A DNA stretch of 64,000 bases from an uncultured Ruminococcus sp. Lineage in GTDB: Bacteria; Bacillota; Clostridia; Oscillospirales; Acutalibacteraceae. Below are positions 1-8,954 of the stretch, in pieces; position 1 is the first letter of the stretch, and each line of letters opens with the position of its first letter. Location of the stretch: the NCBI GenBank assembly GCA_902787145.1, contig CADAEZ010000004.1, positions 18,210-82,209 of the forward strand, read 5' to 3'. Both the position numbers and the translations under genes were made by a program. The notes beneath the pieces were generated by a model. The model made no database searches, was not told the DNA's origin, and was given only the letters and a program-made list of their open reading frames with translations.

Positions 1-49
1 CCGTAAGAATAACGGCTACTGCCAGAACCGCTGATATTACACGTTTCAT
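1..49 (-). CDS. N-terminus of a secreted or membrane protein (partial)
   Basis: Only the first 16 codons lie in the window. They read MKRVISAVLAVAVILT, a basic start followed by a hydrophobic stretch that looks like a signal peptide or membrane anchor. An AGGAG ribosome binding site sits about 8 bases upstream. The gene starts 14 bases after the DUF815 ATPase gene on the same strand, so the two are probably co-transcribed. The product cannot be identified from this fragment. Confidence 0.6.
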   Translation of the reverse strand, partial: MKRVISAVLAVAVILT

Positions 50-63
50 ATCGTTTTCTCCTG

Positions 64-1290
64 TCAGCCTAATGAATCAACATACTGCCTTGCGCAGCGC
101 GGAGAACGTCCTCCCCTGCCGAGAGCGAACCTTTCGGCTCCGAGCTCCAGCTCTTTTTCGCTCATCTTGAGCCCTGCCTCCTCCGCGAGGGAAAAGACAA
201 TATCCAGGTATTCCTGCTTAGAGGGATTCTGATAGCATACGGCGAGTCCGAATCTGTCGGACAACGAAAGGGTCTCCTGCATATTATCGTTGCGGTGGAT
301 ATCGTCGGTATCCCTGTCCTGCCAGCTCTCTTTCACAAGATGCCGGCGGTTCGACGTGGCATAGATTAGAGCGTTCTTCGGCCTTGCGGCGAGACCTCCC
401 TCCAGCACGGCCTTGAGCGAGGTATAGCTCTGGTCCTGATGCCTAAAGGACAAATCGTCGATAAACACTATGAACTTCAATGGTAGAGAGGCGATTTTGT
501 CGACTAAGACCGGAAAATCCATAAGCCTCTCCTTGGGCATTTCAACAATACGAAGTCCGTCCTTTCGGAATTCGTTTCCGATAGCCTTTACTGTCGAACT
601 TTTACCGGTACCCATATCGCCGTAGAGCAGACAGTTATTGCAGCTTTTGCCGCTAAGGAAGGCTTTTGTGTTTTCCACAACCTTGTTACGCTGTATTTCG
701 TAGCCGGTAAAGCAGTCCATAGAGATTTTGTCGGGATGCTCAACCGGGCGGATGTCGCCGTCACGCCAGATAAACGCCTTGTAGCGGGCAAATAATCCGC
801 AGCCGTTGTGCTTGTGAAAGTCCGATAGCTTGTTTATATCCAAATCACCGTCGAACTCGCTTACCGGCGAGCCGAGGGTATAGCGCGGCAGAGTCTGTAT
901 AACATACTCTGCTTCGGGGAATTTTGCAGAATATTCGCGCAGAATCGTCTCCGCCTCAAGCGAGCAGAGTGATTTTATAATATTATAATCATTTTTTACG
1001 GCGTCAATAACTGTATCGGACAGCGAGTCGGTTTCGCCCGCGGCAGCAGCGAGTGTAAAGTTGTTTTCGTCGAAAAGCGCCGCCCGGGTAATGGTATAGG
1101 CGAGCTTATCGCAAACTCCGCGCTCGCACAAAAGTGAGTAGAACGAGCCATAGGCGGACAAAAACTCCTCGGGCTTGCCGCCTGACGCCGCGAGTAAGCC
1201 GCGATATCCCTTCAGCACACTGCGGCCGAGTATTCCTCTGTATACCGACAATGAATTTAGAAGCAAATAGTTTTTGTATGTTTCGGTCAT
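64..1290 (-). CDS. DUF815 family AAA-type ATPase
   Basis: A cytoplasmic P-loop ATPase of about 408 residues, the usual length of the DUF815 family, whose members resemble AAA ATPases and whose physiological role is poorly defined. The Walker A motif GDMGTGKSS lies near residues 224-232 and a Walker B-like stretch IVFIDDLSF near 274-282, followed by an ATSNRR segment resembling sensor-1. I chose the ATG preceded by GAGG over a GTG eight codons upstream that lacks a clear binding site. It is followed at 14 bases by the gene for a short signal-peptide protein. Family assignment is fairly sure; function is not. Confidence 0.85.
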   Translation of the reverse strand: MTETYKNYLLLNSLSVYRGILGRSVLKGYRGLLAASGGKPEEFLSAYGSFYSLLCERGVCDKLAYTITRAALFDENNFTLAAAAGETDSLSDTVIDAVKNDYNIIKSLCSLEAETILREYSAKFPEAEYVIQTLPRYTLGSPVSEFDGDLDINKLSDFHKHNGCGLFARYKAFIWRDGDIRPVEHPDKISMDCFTGYEIQRNKVVENTKAFLSGKSCNNCLLYGDMGTGKSSTVKAIGNEFRKDGLRIVEMPKERLMDFPVLVDKIASLPLKFIVFIDDLSFRHQDQSYTSLKAVLEGGLAARPKNALIYATSNRRHLVKESWQDRDTDDIHRNDNMQETLSLSDRFGLAVCYQNPSKQEYLDIVFSLAEEAGLKMSEKELELGAERFALGRGGRSPRCARQYVDSLG

Positions 1291-1322
1291 AATGATAGCC
1301 TCACTGATTTTCACTACTCTTT

Positions 1323-1351
1323 ATTTTACTATTATTTTTATAAAACGTCAA
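1323..1351 (-). promoter_or_regulatory. Sigma-A-type promoter for the DUF815 gene
   Basis: On the minus strand TTGACG (1351-1346) and TAAAAT (1328-1323) are separated by 17 bases, upstream of the DUF815 start. Confidence 0.6.
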
Positions 1352-1376
1352 TATCTTTATCCGAACGCAAATCAAA

Positions 1377-1398
1377 AGCCGGCTCAAACGAGCCGGCT
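1377..1398 (-). terminator. Terminator of the serC-serA operon
   Basis: A 9-bp GC-rich stem (AGCCGGCTC / GAGCCGGCT) with an AAAC-type loop, followed on the minus strand by TTTTG. It lies directly after the serA stop codon. Confidence 0.75.
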
Positions 1399-1415
1399 AT
1401 TAAGAATCAACTTAA

Positions 1416-2552
1416 TTATTTGATAACTCTTACCCTGATAACGCCCTCTACAGCCTCAACCGCGGATACCGAAGCGTCGTCGTCAGCGTCTATGATAGCG
1501 TATCCGTAGTCGCCGCGGGTCTTAGCCTCTACAGCCTTGAGTCCGCTTACAGCTGCTGTGATATCCTTTACGGCGTCGCCCTTAAAGAGTACGCAGTAGC
1601 GTACAGCGCCGGATCTACCCATTGTAACGTTAGGATAGTTTACGGAATTTACGATATTTCCGTTTTCGAGGTATTCCTTAATCTGGTCGGCGCCCATAAC
1701 AGCGCAGTTGTCCTCGCTCTCAGGAGTAGAAGCTCCGAGGTGAGGCATACAGATTACTCCGTCCTCCGCGAGAACCTCGTCGGTGGAGAAGTCGGTAACG
1801 TACTTTGCAACCTTGCCGCTCTTGATTCCGTCGAGTACAGCCTTGGCGTTTACGAGACCGTCACGGCTGTAGTTAAGGATACGCACGCCGTCCTTCATCT
1901 TGGCGATAGCCTCGGCGTCGATCATATCCTTTGTATCCGGAAGAAGCGGAACGTGGATTGTAACATAGTCGCTCTGTGTGATTACGTCGTCAACTGTGGG
2001 ATATACCTTGATTGACGGGTCGAGCTTCAGCGCGTTGTTTACGGAAAGGAACGGGTCGTAGCCGATAACCTTCATTCCGAGAGCTACGGCAGCGTTAGCT
2101 ACGAGAATACCGATAGCTCCGAGGCCTACTACGCCGAGAGTTTTGCCGAGGATTTCAGGACCAACGAACTGACCCTTGCCTTTTTCCGCCATTTTGCCGA
2201 CAGCGTCGCCGTTGCCTTTGAGAGTTTTTGCCCATTCGATACCCTCAACAACCTTACGAGAGCTGAGGAAAAGTCCCGCTAAAACGAGTTCCTTAACCGC
2301 GTTGGCGTTAGCGCCCGGTGTGTTGAATACTACGATACCCTTGTCGGCGCATACATCCTTGGGGATGTTGTTTGTGCCGGCTCCGCAGCGAGCGATAGCG
2401 AGGAGGCTTTCGGGCATTTCCATATCGTGCATAGAGGCAGAACGCACGAGAACCGCTGTCGGGTTCTCTACAGCGTCGCCAACATTATAGTCAGCGCCGA
2501 GACGGCTTGTGCCGTTTGGCGAGATTTTGTTTAAAGTCAATACATTATACAT
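1416..2552 (-). CDS. serA: D-3-phosphoglycerate dehydrogenase
   Basis: Oxidises 3-phosphoglycerate to 3-phosphohydroxypyruvate with NAD, the first step of serine synthesis. A 378-residue protein with a catalytic domain, a Rossmann motif GLGAIG, the catalytic-type segment NYSRDGLVN and a MPHLGAST histidine region. The C-terminal ~65 residues look like a short ACT regulatory domain. The length matches the short clostridial form. The ATG is chosen because GGAG lies 9 bases upstream; a GTG three codons earlier lacks spacing. It follows serC by 15 bases and shares its promoter and terminator. Confidence 0.95.
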   Translation of the reverse strand: MYNVLTLNKISPNGTSRLGADYNVGDAVENPTAVLVRSASMHDMEMPESLLAIARCGAGTNNIPKDVCADKGIVVFNTPGANANAVKELVLAGLFLSSRKVVEGIEWAKTLKGNGDAVGKMAEKGKGQFVGPEILGKTLGVVGLGAIGILVANAAVALGMKVIGYDPFLSVNNALKLDPSIKVYPTVDDVITQSDYVTIHVPLLPDTKDMIDAEAIAKMKDGVRILNYSRDGLVNAKAVLDGIKSGKVAKYVTDFSTDEVLAEDGVICMPHLGASTPESEDNCAVMGADQIKEYLENGNIVNSVNYPNVTMGRSGAVRYCVLFKGDAVKDITAAVSGLKAVEAKTRGDYGYAIIDADDDASVSAVEAVEGVIRVRVIK

Positions 2553-2567
2553 TGTATACACTCCTTA

Positions 2568-3650
2568 TTATGAGTTTGCTTCTTCAAACTTCTTCATAAA
2601 GTCTACGAGCTTCTCTACGCCCTCGATTGGCATAGCGTTGTAGATAGAAGCGCGCATACCGCCTACTGTACGGTGACCCTTGAGGTTTACGAAGCCTGCG
2701 GCTGTAGCCTCTTTGATAAATTTAGCGTCGAGGTCGGCGTCGCCGGTAACGAAAGGTACGTTCATAAGCGAACGGTCTTCCTTTACAACTGTACCCTTGA
2801 ACATCTTGCTGTTGTCAAGGAAGTCATAAAGGATAGCTGCCTTCTTCTCGTTATACTTCTTCATCTCCTCAAGTCCGCCCATATCCTTGATCCACTTAAA
2901 GATTTTGCCGCAGATATAGATATCGTAGCAGGGAGGTGTATTGTACAGAGAACCGGCGTCAGCCTGTGTCTTGTACTTCATCATTGTCGGTGTGCCTGGG
3001 AGAACATCGTCGGTGATGAGGTCTTCACGGATAATTACAACCTGGAGGCCTGCGGGACCGGCATTCTTCTGTACTCCGGCGTAGATTACGCCGTACTTGC
3101 TTACGTCAACCGGCTCGGAGAGGAAGCATGAGCTTACATCGGAAACGAGCGGCTTGCCCTTTGTGTTCGGAAGTGTGTGGAACTTTGTACCGTAGATAGT
3201 GTTGTTCTCACAAATATATACATAATCAGCGTCCTCGCTGATCGGAAGGTCAGAGCAATCGGGAATATAGGAGAAAGTCTTATCCTCGGATGTAGCGATT
3301 TTGTTGGCCTTACCGTAAATCTGAGCCTCGGCGAAAGCCTTCTTAGCCCACTGACCGGTAACGATATAATCGGCTACCTTGTTCTTCATAAGGTTCATAG
3401 GAATAGCGGCAAACTGGAGCGAAGCGCCTCCCTGTACAAAGAGAACCTTGTAGTTATCAGGAATGTTCATAAGCTCGCGAAGATCTTTCTCCGCGTCTTT
3501 GATGATGTCGTCGAACCACTTGGAACGATGGCTCATCTCCATTACGGACATACCGCTGCCCTTATAATCGAGCATCTCCTCGGCAGCTTCCTTGAGGACT
3601 GACTCAGGGATTACCGCCGGACCTGCGGAAAAGTTGTAAACTCTTGACAT
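2568..3650 (-). CDS. serC: Phosphoserine aminotransferase
   Basis: A PLP enzyme that converts 3-phosphohydroxypyruvate plus glutamate to phosphoserine and 2-oxoglutarate. The full length of 360 residues is typical. It opens with the family signature VYNFSAGPAVIPESVL, and the PLP lysine lies in the VQKNAGPAG segment near residue 195. It is first in the serC-serA operon, with a strong binding site (AAGGGAG) and a consensus promoter. The cysteine synthase gene lies about 6 kb away, so serine-derived cysteine supply is encoded locally but not in one operon. No serB was seen in the window. Confidence 0.96.
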   Translation of the reverse strand: MSRVYNFSAGPAVIPESVLKEAAEEMLDYKGSGMSVMEMSHRSKWFDDIIKDAEKDLRELMNIPDNYKVLFVQGGASLQFAAIPMNLMKNKVADYIVTGQWAKKAFAEAQIYGKANKIATSEDKTFSYIPDCSDLPISEDADYVYICENNTIYGTKFHTLPNTKGKPLVSDVSSCFLSEPVDVSKYGVIYAGVQKNAGPAGLQVVIIREDLITDDVLPGTPTMMKYKTQADAGSLYNTPPCYDIYICGKIFKWIKDMGGLEEMKKYNEKKAAILYDFLDNSKMFKGTVVKEDRSLMNVPFVTGDADLDAKFIKEATAAGFVNLKGHRTVGGMRASIYNAMPIEGVEKLVDFMKKFEEANS

Positions 3651-3734
3651 AATAATTACTCCCTTTCAAAATTAAACTTAAAATATAATAACTAATTACC
3701 TATATCATACGTTAAAAGTAGAACGTAGGACTAA

Positions 3735-3763
3735 ATTATACTACACCAAAATGACATTGTCAA
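3735..3763 (-). promoter_or_regulatory. Consensus sigma-A promoter of serC-serA
   Basis: Minus strand: TTGACA (3763-3758), a 17-base spacer and TATAAT (3740-3735), a perfect match to both hexamers. The roughly 80-base leader to serC shows no T-box or other recognisable riboswitch. Confidence 0.85.
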
Positions 3764-3777
3764 TAATATAACAAAGT

Positions 3778-4704
3778 TTAGGCCTTCATTTTGCCCACTA
3801 CAGAGCGGATATCGTCTCTCATCCGGATTGCCTCACGTCTTGCGGCAGCGGCAAAATCAGCCTCCGAAGAGCCCTCCTCCTTGGACCACGCGCACATAAT
3901 ACCGCGGCTGGAGTTAACTATGGCTCCGATTCCGTTTTTATCGAAGGCGAACTTTACGTCGTTGGCTCCGCCGCCCTGAGCTCCGTATCCGGGTACAAGG
4001 AAAAACGTATGCGGAAGCTTTTCTCTCAGTTCGCCGAGCATTTCGGGATATGTAGCTCCCACAACAGCGCCGACCGCGGAATAACCGCTTGCGCCCCTGA
4101 GATCTTTGCCCCAGTTTTCACACATATCGCCCATTGTCTCGTAGACGGTTTTGTCATCAATCTTTTTATCCTGGAGCTCGCCGGAGCTTGGGTTAGAGGT
4201 CTTTACAAGTACAAAAACACTCTTGTCCCTGTCCGCGCAAATCTTTAGCAGCGGATTGATACCGTCCGAGCCGAGATAGCCGTTAACGGTCAGAGCGTCG
4301 GCGGAAAACGCCTCAACCTCCTCGCCCTCGAGGTCTGTGGCGCCGAGGTGAGCGGCAGCGTAGGCCTCCATAGTTGTGCCGATATCGTTGCGCTTGCCGT
4401 CGGTTATAACATACATACCCTTTTCCTTGGCATAGGCGATAGTCTGTGCCAGAGCCTTTACGCCCTGCCAGCCGTACATCTCGTAATACGCCGCCTGGGG
4501 CTTAACCGCCGGGACGATGTCGCATAGCGCGTCGATAAGCGCCTTGTTGAACTCAAACAGCGCCTGAGCGGCTCCTTCAAGGTTTTTGCCGTATTTTTCG
4601 AAGCATTTTTCCTTTATAAAAGAAGGAACATACGCAAGCTTAGGATCGAGACCGGCAACGGTCGGGTTCTGATATTCTACTATTTTTTCAATTAATCTCT
4701 GCAT
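3778..4704 (-). CDS. pyrF: Orotidine-5'-phosphate decarboxylase, type 2
   Basis: Decarboxylates OMP to UMP, the last step of de novo pyrimidine synthesis. At 308 residues it belongs to the longer type 2 subfamily rather than the ~240-residue type 1. The catalytic Asp/Lys array is visible in DGKRNDIG, and the phosphate-binding end has VPGYGAQGGG. The gene starts 2 bases after the aldolase stop codon, using a GGAG site inside the end of the upstream gene, so it is translationally coupled in the pyrC-aldolase-pyrF run. Confidence 0.95.
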   Translation of the reverse strand: MQRLIEKIVEYQNPTVAGLDPKLAYVPSFIKEKCFEKYGKNLEGAAQALFEFNKALIDALCDIVPAVKPQAAYYEMYGWQGVKALAQTIAYAKEKGMYVITDGKRNDIGTTMEAYAAAHLGATDLEGEEVEAFSADALTVNGYLGSDGINPLLKICADRDKSVFVLVKTSNPSSGELQDKKIDDKTVYETMGDMCENWGKDLRGASGYSAVGAVVGATYPEMLGELREKLPHTFFLVPGYGAQGGGANDVKFAFDKNGIGAIVNSSRGIMCAWSKEEGSSEADFAAAARREAIRMRDDIRSVVGKMKA

Positions 4705-4706
4705 AA

Positions 4707-5678
4707 TTACTCCATATCCAACAGTTCAAGTCTGAGATTTTTATAATCTGTTCGATGCCGTTTAAGAAAATCAATAGCTGTTCTCGGGTGGCTGTTGCGC
4801 TGTCCGGTAAGAATATACGGAATATCAAATCCCCACTGAACTCCCTCTTCCTTGAGCTTCATCATATGATTCTCGATCTGGTCGAGTATCGGCTCAACCA
4901 TATACTTCGGATTTTTAAGGAAACCGATAAGCAGCTCGCTTTGGCAGTTGCCGGCACCGCGTCCCATACCCATTACGGTACAGTCGAGGAAGCTGACTCC
5001 CTCTTTAAGCGCGTCGATTGTGTTGGCAAACGCGAGGCTCTGGTTGTTATGAGAATGTATACCAATTTGTTTTTTGTACTTATCTCCGTATTCGAGATAA
5101 AGCTGGGAAAAATCACGAATCTGTTCGGGATAGAATGATCCGTAGCTGTCAACAAGATATATTACGTTTACCGGGGTTTGTCCGAAAATATCGAGCGCGG
5201 CTCTGATATCCTCGGTACGGTTTTTGGAAACCGCCATAATGTTGATAGAGGTCTCATATCCTAATTTATGGAAGTGCTCCAGCATATCTACCGCAACCGG
5301 AATAGTGTTGATATATGTAGCTACGCGAACCATATCAACCGGACTTTCCTTTTTCGCTCTGAAATCCTTTTTATAATCACAGCGTCCGACGTCAGCCATT
5401 ACGGCGATTTTCATAGGGCTGTTATTATCTCCGACAATCTCGCGGATTTTATCGTCGTCACAGTATTTCCATTTGCCGAATTTATCGGTAGGAAACATTC
5501 TTTTTGATGCCTTGTAGCCGAATTCCATATAATCGACTCCGGCGTCAATGTTATTGTGGTAGAGATCCTTTACAAACTTATCGGTAAAGAAAAAGTCGTT
5601 GCACAGTCCTCCGTCCCGCATTGTTGCGTCCAGCACACGGACGTCCTCGCGGACAGAGAGCAGATTACCCTTTGACAT
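4707..5678 (-). CDS. HMGL-like aldolase domain protein
   Basis: A 323-residue DRE-TIM metallolyase (HMGL-like family: 4-hydroxy-2-oxovalerate aldolase, isopropylmalate synthase, HMG-CoA lyase). The family metal-site motif is seen as LDATMRDGG near residues 16-24, and the second metal segment as GIHSHNNQSLAFANT near residue 207. No C-terminal regulatory or CoA-specific domain is present. The substrate cannot be inferred. It sits between pyrC (21 bases upstream) and pyrF (2 bases downstream), although no known step of UMP synthesis needs such an enzyme. Related proteins in other bacteria often sit with polysaccharide genes, which is not the case here. Confidence 0.8.
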   Translation of the reverse strand: MSKGNLLSVREDVRVLDATMRDGGLCNDFFFTDKFVKDLYHNNIDAGVDYMEFGYKASKRMFPTDKFGKWKYCDDDKIREIVGDNNSPMKIAVMADVGRCDYKKDFRAKKESPVDMVRVATYINTIPVAVDMLEHFHKLGYETSINIMAVSKNRTEDIRAALDIFGQTPVNVIYLVDSYGSFYPEQIRDFSQLYLEYGDKYKKQIGIHSHNNQSLAFANTIDALKEGVSFLDCTVMGMGRGAGNCQSELLIGFLKNPKYMVEPILDQIENHMMKLKEEGVQWGFDIPYILTGQRNSHPRTAIDFLKRHRTDYKNLRLELLDME

Positions 5679-5699
5679 TATTCATCCTTCTCTCTTTTT

Positions 5700-6962
5700 T
5701 TAATTCTTAAAAACTACCTTTCCGTCCAAAAGCGTATACTTTACCTTTCCGTAGAGTTCAAGCCCCTTAAACGGTGTATTTTTGCTTTTGCCGTGGAGAT
5801 TTTCGGGATCAACGGTGTAGCTTTCGTTTATATCAAAAATCACGATATCCGCAGGCGCTCCCTCGGCGAGAGTTCCGGCATTTATACCGAGAATCGACGC
5901 GGGATTCGTGCTCATTTTTCGAATCAGCTCGTTTATCGTAAGCTTTCCTGTCCTTACAAGGCCGGTAACTCCGGCGGAAAAAGAGGTTTCCATTCCGATT
6001 GAGCCGTTGGGAGCTTTTTCGAAATCGGCCTTTTCCTCGGGAGAATGGGGAGCGTGGTCGGTAGCGACAGCGTCGATTGTGCCGTCAACAAGACCGCTGA
6101 TTATCTCCTGTCTGTCCTCCTCACGCCTGAGAGGGGGGTTCATCCTGTAGTCCGCGTCTCGCTTAAGAAGCTCGTTTTCGGTCAGGGTGAAGTAGTGGGG
6201 AGCTGTCTCGCAGGTTACCTTTACGCCTCGCTTTTTTGCGTCTCTTATCATACGCACGCTGTTTTTTGTGCTTACGTGGCAGATATGAACCGGAACGTCA
6301 AGAGCGTCCGCAAAGGCAATTTCGCGCATAGTTCCGCAGTCCTCGGCCGAGTCGGGGATTCCCTTTACGCCGAGCTTTCGGCTGATTTCGCCCTCGTTCA
6401 TAATACCGCCGTTAGCTATCGGGAGGCTCTCGCAATGGGCTGTGATTTTCAGTCCCAGATTCGGCGCCTGCTTCATAGCGTTGATGAGCATTTGCGTATT
6501 CTCAACAGGTCTGCCGTCGTCGGAGAGAGCGATTGCCCCTGCGTTTTTAAGCGCTTTCAGGTCGGTTGCTTCCTCACTTTTAAGCCCTTTTGTTATGCTT
6601 GCGGCGACATATACCTTCGCCTTGGCGTCTTTAGCCTTGTTAATAATATATTCAACCGTATCGGGGTTGTCCGCGGTCGGAATTGTGTTCGGCATAGCGA
6701 GCAGGCTTGTAACTCCGCCGGCAGCAGCGGCATTGCATCCGGTAATGATATCCTCTTTATGGGTTTGTCCCGGGTCGCGCAGGTGAACGTGCATATCGAC
6801 AAATCCCGGAGCAGCAATAATTCCCTCGGCGTCTATGATCTCATCAGCTGAGTCAAACTCGCCTATTGCGGAGATTTTGCCGTTTTCTATCAGGATATCG
6901 GCTTTTTTATCAAAATCACGGGAGGGGTCGATTACCCTCGCGTTTTTTATCAGTGTAGTCAC
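5700..6962 (-). CDS. pyrC: Dihydroorotase
   Basis: Interconverts carbamoyl aspartate and dihydroorotate in pyrimidine synthesis. The protein is 420 residues, typical of the class I form. Metal-binding motifs are the DMHVHLRDPG segment near residue 58, the central histidines and the DHAPHS segment near residue 304. The start is a GTG with AGAAGG 7 bases upstream; it lies one base past the TGA of the upstream membrane-protein gene. A longer upstream reading frame would overlap that gene and adds a non-homologous N-terminus, so I rejected it. Confidence 0.94.
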   Translation of the reverse strand: MTTLIKNARVIDPSRDFDKKADILIENGKISAIGEFDSADEIIDAEGIIAAPGFVDMHVHLRDPGQTHKEDIITGCNAAAAGGVTSLLAMPNTIPTADNPDTVEYIINKAKDAKAKVYVAASITKGLKSEEATDLKALKNAGAIALSDDGRPVENTQMLINAMKQAPNLGLKITAHCESLPIANGGIMNEGEISRKLGVKGIPDSAEDCGTMREIAFADALDVPVHICHVSTKNSVRMIRDAKKRGVKVTCETAPHYFTLTENELLKRDADYRMNPPLRREEDRQEIISGLVDGTIDAVATDHAPHSPEEKADFEKAPNGSIGMETSFSAGVTGLVRTGKLTINELIRKMSTNPASILGINAGTLAEGAPADIVIFDINESYTVDPENLHGKSKNTPFKGLELYGKVKYTLLDGKVVFKN

Positions 6963-6963
6963 A

Positions 6964-8793
6964 TCAATACCTTCTGTTCTTGGGAGCTCTGTTCCTTGGA
7001 GGCTGCTGAGGCGGACGCCTTCTGGCGGCTGAGGAACGCTGCTGAGGAGCACTAGAGCGTCTTACCGGTCTTTCGGCCGAGGAATGAACCATCACGAGGT
7101 CGTTTTCGCCTCTGTTAGCGTTCTGACGGCGGCGGATTCGCTCTGCCTCACGCTGAGCCTGACGTCGCTCGGACTCCGCTCTGCGGCGGGCTTCCTCGGT
7201 TTTACGGCGTTTCTTTTGGTTTCTGCCGCGCTTTATAGCTCTGTAGCAGTTTGTGATAAAGTACTTGCAGTGGATCACTATATACACAAGCACCATACCG
7301 ATGGTCTGTAGAATCTTTAGAATAAACAATCCGACTGCCTTTAGTCCGCGTCCGATTGCGTAAAGAACGTTGAGGAAACCGTCCAGAAGGTCGCGTCTGT
7401 CCGCTCTGATCATCTCGGACTCACGCTTGGCGGCAGTGTACTCGTCAACAGCCGTATCAACATCGGTGTAGGAATACATCTCCTCCTCTTCGGGAACATC
7501 GTCGAAGTAATCCTCTACCTGCTCAAAATCCTCCTCGTCGGTGTTCTGAGCGACTTCTGTCTCAGGCTCGTCGTCCTCGTGATAAACCTGTTCGACTTCG
7601 GGTTCTTCCTCATACTCGGCCTCAGGTTCCTGATAAGCGTGCTTGAGCGCCTCTTCGACAGCCTCGTCGACTGTCTTTTCCTCGATAATCATCGGCTTGG
7701 CTATCGGAACAACCTCGTCGATGCTGACCTCCTCGCTGACGCGCTTGATCGGAAGCGGCTTGGAGTCGTTGGGATTCGGCTTTTTCTCGTAGTTCTGAGA
7801 CGCTTCGGCGTCGGCCTCGGCCAGAATCTCGTCGATAATCGGTTCGGAAACAGGCTCGGAGACGGATTTTACGGAATAGGATGTGTCGGAAACAATCTCG
7901 CGGCTCTCAGGCTCCGGCTTTTCACTGCCGATTTCGTCAACTGGATCGTAGTTTGTGAGGAAGGAATTAGTCGGTTTTGTAACGCTGAATATATGTTTTC
8001 TCGGAATCTGGGTAGTCGCCGTGATTCTGTGCTCGTGGGCAAGCTCGTGGACAAGATGCTTGTGCTTGCGGTCCGGATTTTTGAAATACTTCACAAGAAT
8101 AACAAGCACAATAATTACGATAGCCAGACCGATCAGGGTAGCTCCGCCGTAGATAAAATAGTTCTGATATACAACGAAGAAGTTCTGCTCGATGATTTTT
8201 GTTCCCTCGATAATTGTAGTAAGCAGTTCCTTGTGGTCGGTAGTAAACTTTTCTCCGGCGGCGGCCTGCATTGATATTACGATGTTCTCGCCGTTGATTA
8301 CGGTGTTGTACTGCTGAGCCTGAACAATCTTCTTGCCCATTTTTGTGCTCATAGTGAGGTTGATATAGCGCACGTTGTTGTAGTCTACGATTGAGGCCGA
8401 CTTATACACCGGGTCCTCAAGCAGCTTGTCCTTTACCGCGCTCATTTCGTCGTCGGAGAGGCTCTTGTAGTTGTCGATTTCCTTGCTGTCGGAGCTTTTG
8501 GTCATAGTAACCGTCAGCAACAGGGAGTTATCCTCCTTCATAGCCTGAAGATAGATATCGTCGGCAACGAGGGTATCCATAGTCTCCTGATAATCGAGAG
8601 AAAACTTCGAGAAATAGGAGTCGGTGGGCTCGCTTTCTCTTGTTATTGTAAGCATATCGTTGGGGATCGGGATACTCATATTAAGCTCGTCAAGCTCATA
8701 AGACGTATTTTCGGCAAAGGCCGTTAAGGCAAAAGCTCCCGAAATTGCCAGACAAACAAGCAGTAATGCAATAATTCCAGATATTTTTTTCAT
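6964..8793 (-). CDS. Secreted/membrane protein of unknown function with basic C-terminal tail
   Basis: I do not recognise this ~609-residue protein. It has an N-terminal signal peptide (MKKISGIIALLLVCLAISG), an extracellular domain of about 190 residues, a membrane segment near residues 212-236, a long acidic and proline/glutamate-rich cytoplasmic region (about 250-480), a second hydrophobic stretch near 500-530, and a C-terminal tail very rich in Arg, Gln and Pro. The start is the ATG preceded by GGAGG; an ATG six codons earlier lacks a good site. It is the first gene of the run ending with pyrF and overlaps the pyrC signal region, so it may be co-expressed with pyrimidine genes without a shared function. 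Confidence 0.75.
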   Translation of the reverse strand: MKKISGIIALLLVCLAISGAFALTAFAENTSYELDELNMSIPIPNDMLTITRESEPTDSYFSKFSLDYQETMDTLVADDIYLQAMKEDNSLLLTVTMTKSSDSKEIDNYKSLSDDEMSAVKDKLLEDPVYKSASIVDYNNVRYINLTMSTKMGKKIVQAQQYNTVINGENIVISMQAAAGEKFTTDHKELLTTIIEGTKIIEQNFFVVYQNYFIYGGATLIGLAIVIIVLVILVKYFKNPDRKHKHLVHELAHEHRITATTQIPRKHIFSVTKPTNSFLTNYDPVDEIGSEKPEPESREIVSDTSYSVKSVSEPVSEPIIDEILAEADAEASQNYEKKPNPNDSKPLPIKRVSEEVSIDEVVPIAKPMIIEEKTVDEAVEEALKHAYQEPEAEYEEEPEVEQVYHEDDEPETEVAQNTDEEDFEQVEDYFDDVPEEEEMYSYTDVDTAVDEYTAAKRESEMIRADRRDLLDGFLNVLYAIGRGLKAVGLFILKILQTIGMVLVYIVIHCKYFITNCYRAIKRGRNQKKRRKTEEARRRAESERRQAQREAERIRRRQNANRGENDLVMVHSSAERPVRRSSAPQQRSSAARRRPPQQPPRNRAPKNRRY

Positions 8794-8831
8794 ATTGCGA
8801 AACCTCCGCATATTATACTCATAACTTAATT

Positions 8832-8860
8832 ATTATACTATTTTACGACAACAAAAGCAA
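8832..8860 (-). promoter_or_regulatory. Promoter for the membrane protein-pyrC-aldolase-pyrF run
   Basis: Minus strand TTGCTT (8860-8855), 17-base spacer, TATAAT (8837-8832). Confidence 0.55.
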
Positions 8861-8875
8861 GGAGAAAAACTCGTA

Positions 8876-8904
8876 TTTACTAATAATTGTTAGTATGGTA
8901 TAAT
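8876..8904 (+). promoter_or_regulatory. Promoter of the Nif11-like gene
   Basis: TTTACT (8876-8881), 17-base spacer, TATAAT (8899-8904), divergent from the membrane-protein promoter. Confidence 0.55.
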
Positions 8905-8954
8905 ATAATGTGAACCAAAAGCGAAACACACGGTAAAATTGTATAGGAGAGACT

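Noticed and set aside
3651-3777. T-box or other riboswitch upstream of serC
   Set aside because: The leader is only about 80 bases and lacks the T-box sequence and any antiterminator pair.
6045-6851. 268-codon plus-strand frame opposite pyrC
   Set aside because: Antisense shadow of a well-identified dihydroorotase gene; no binding site and no recognisable protein.
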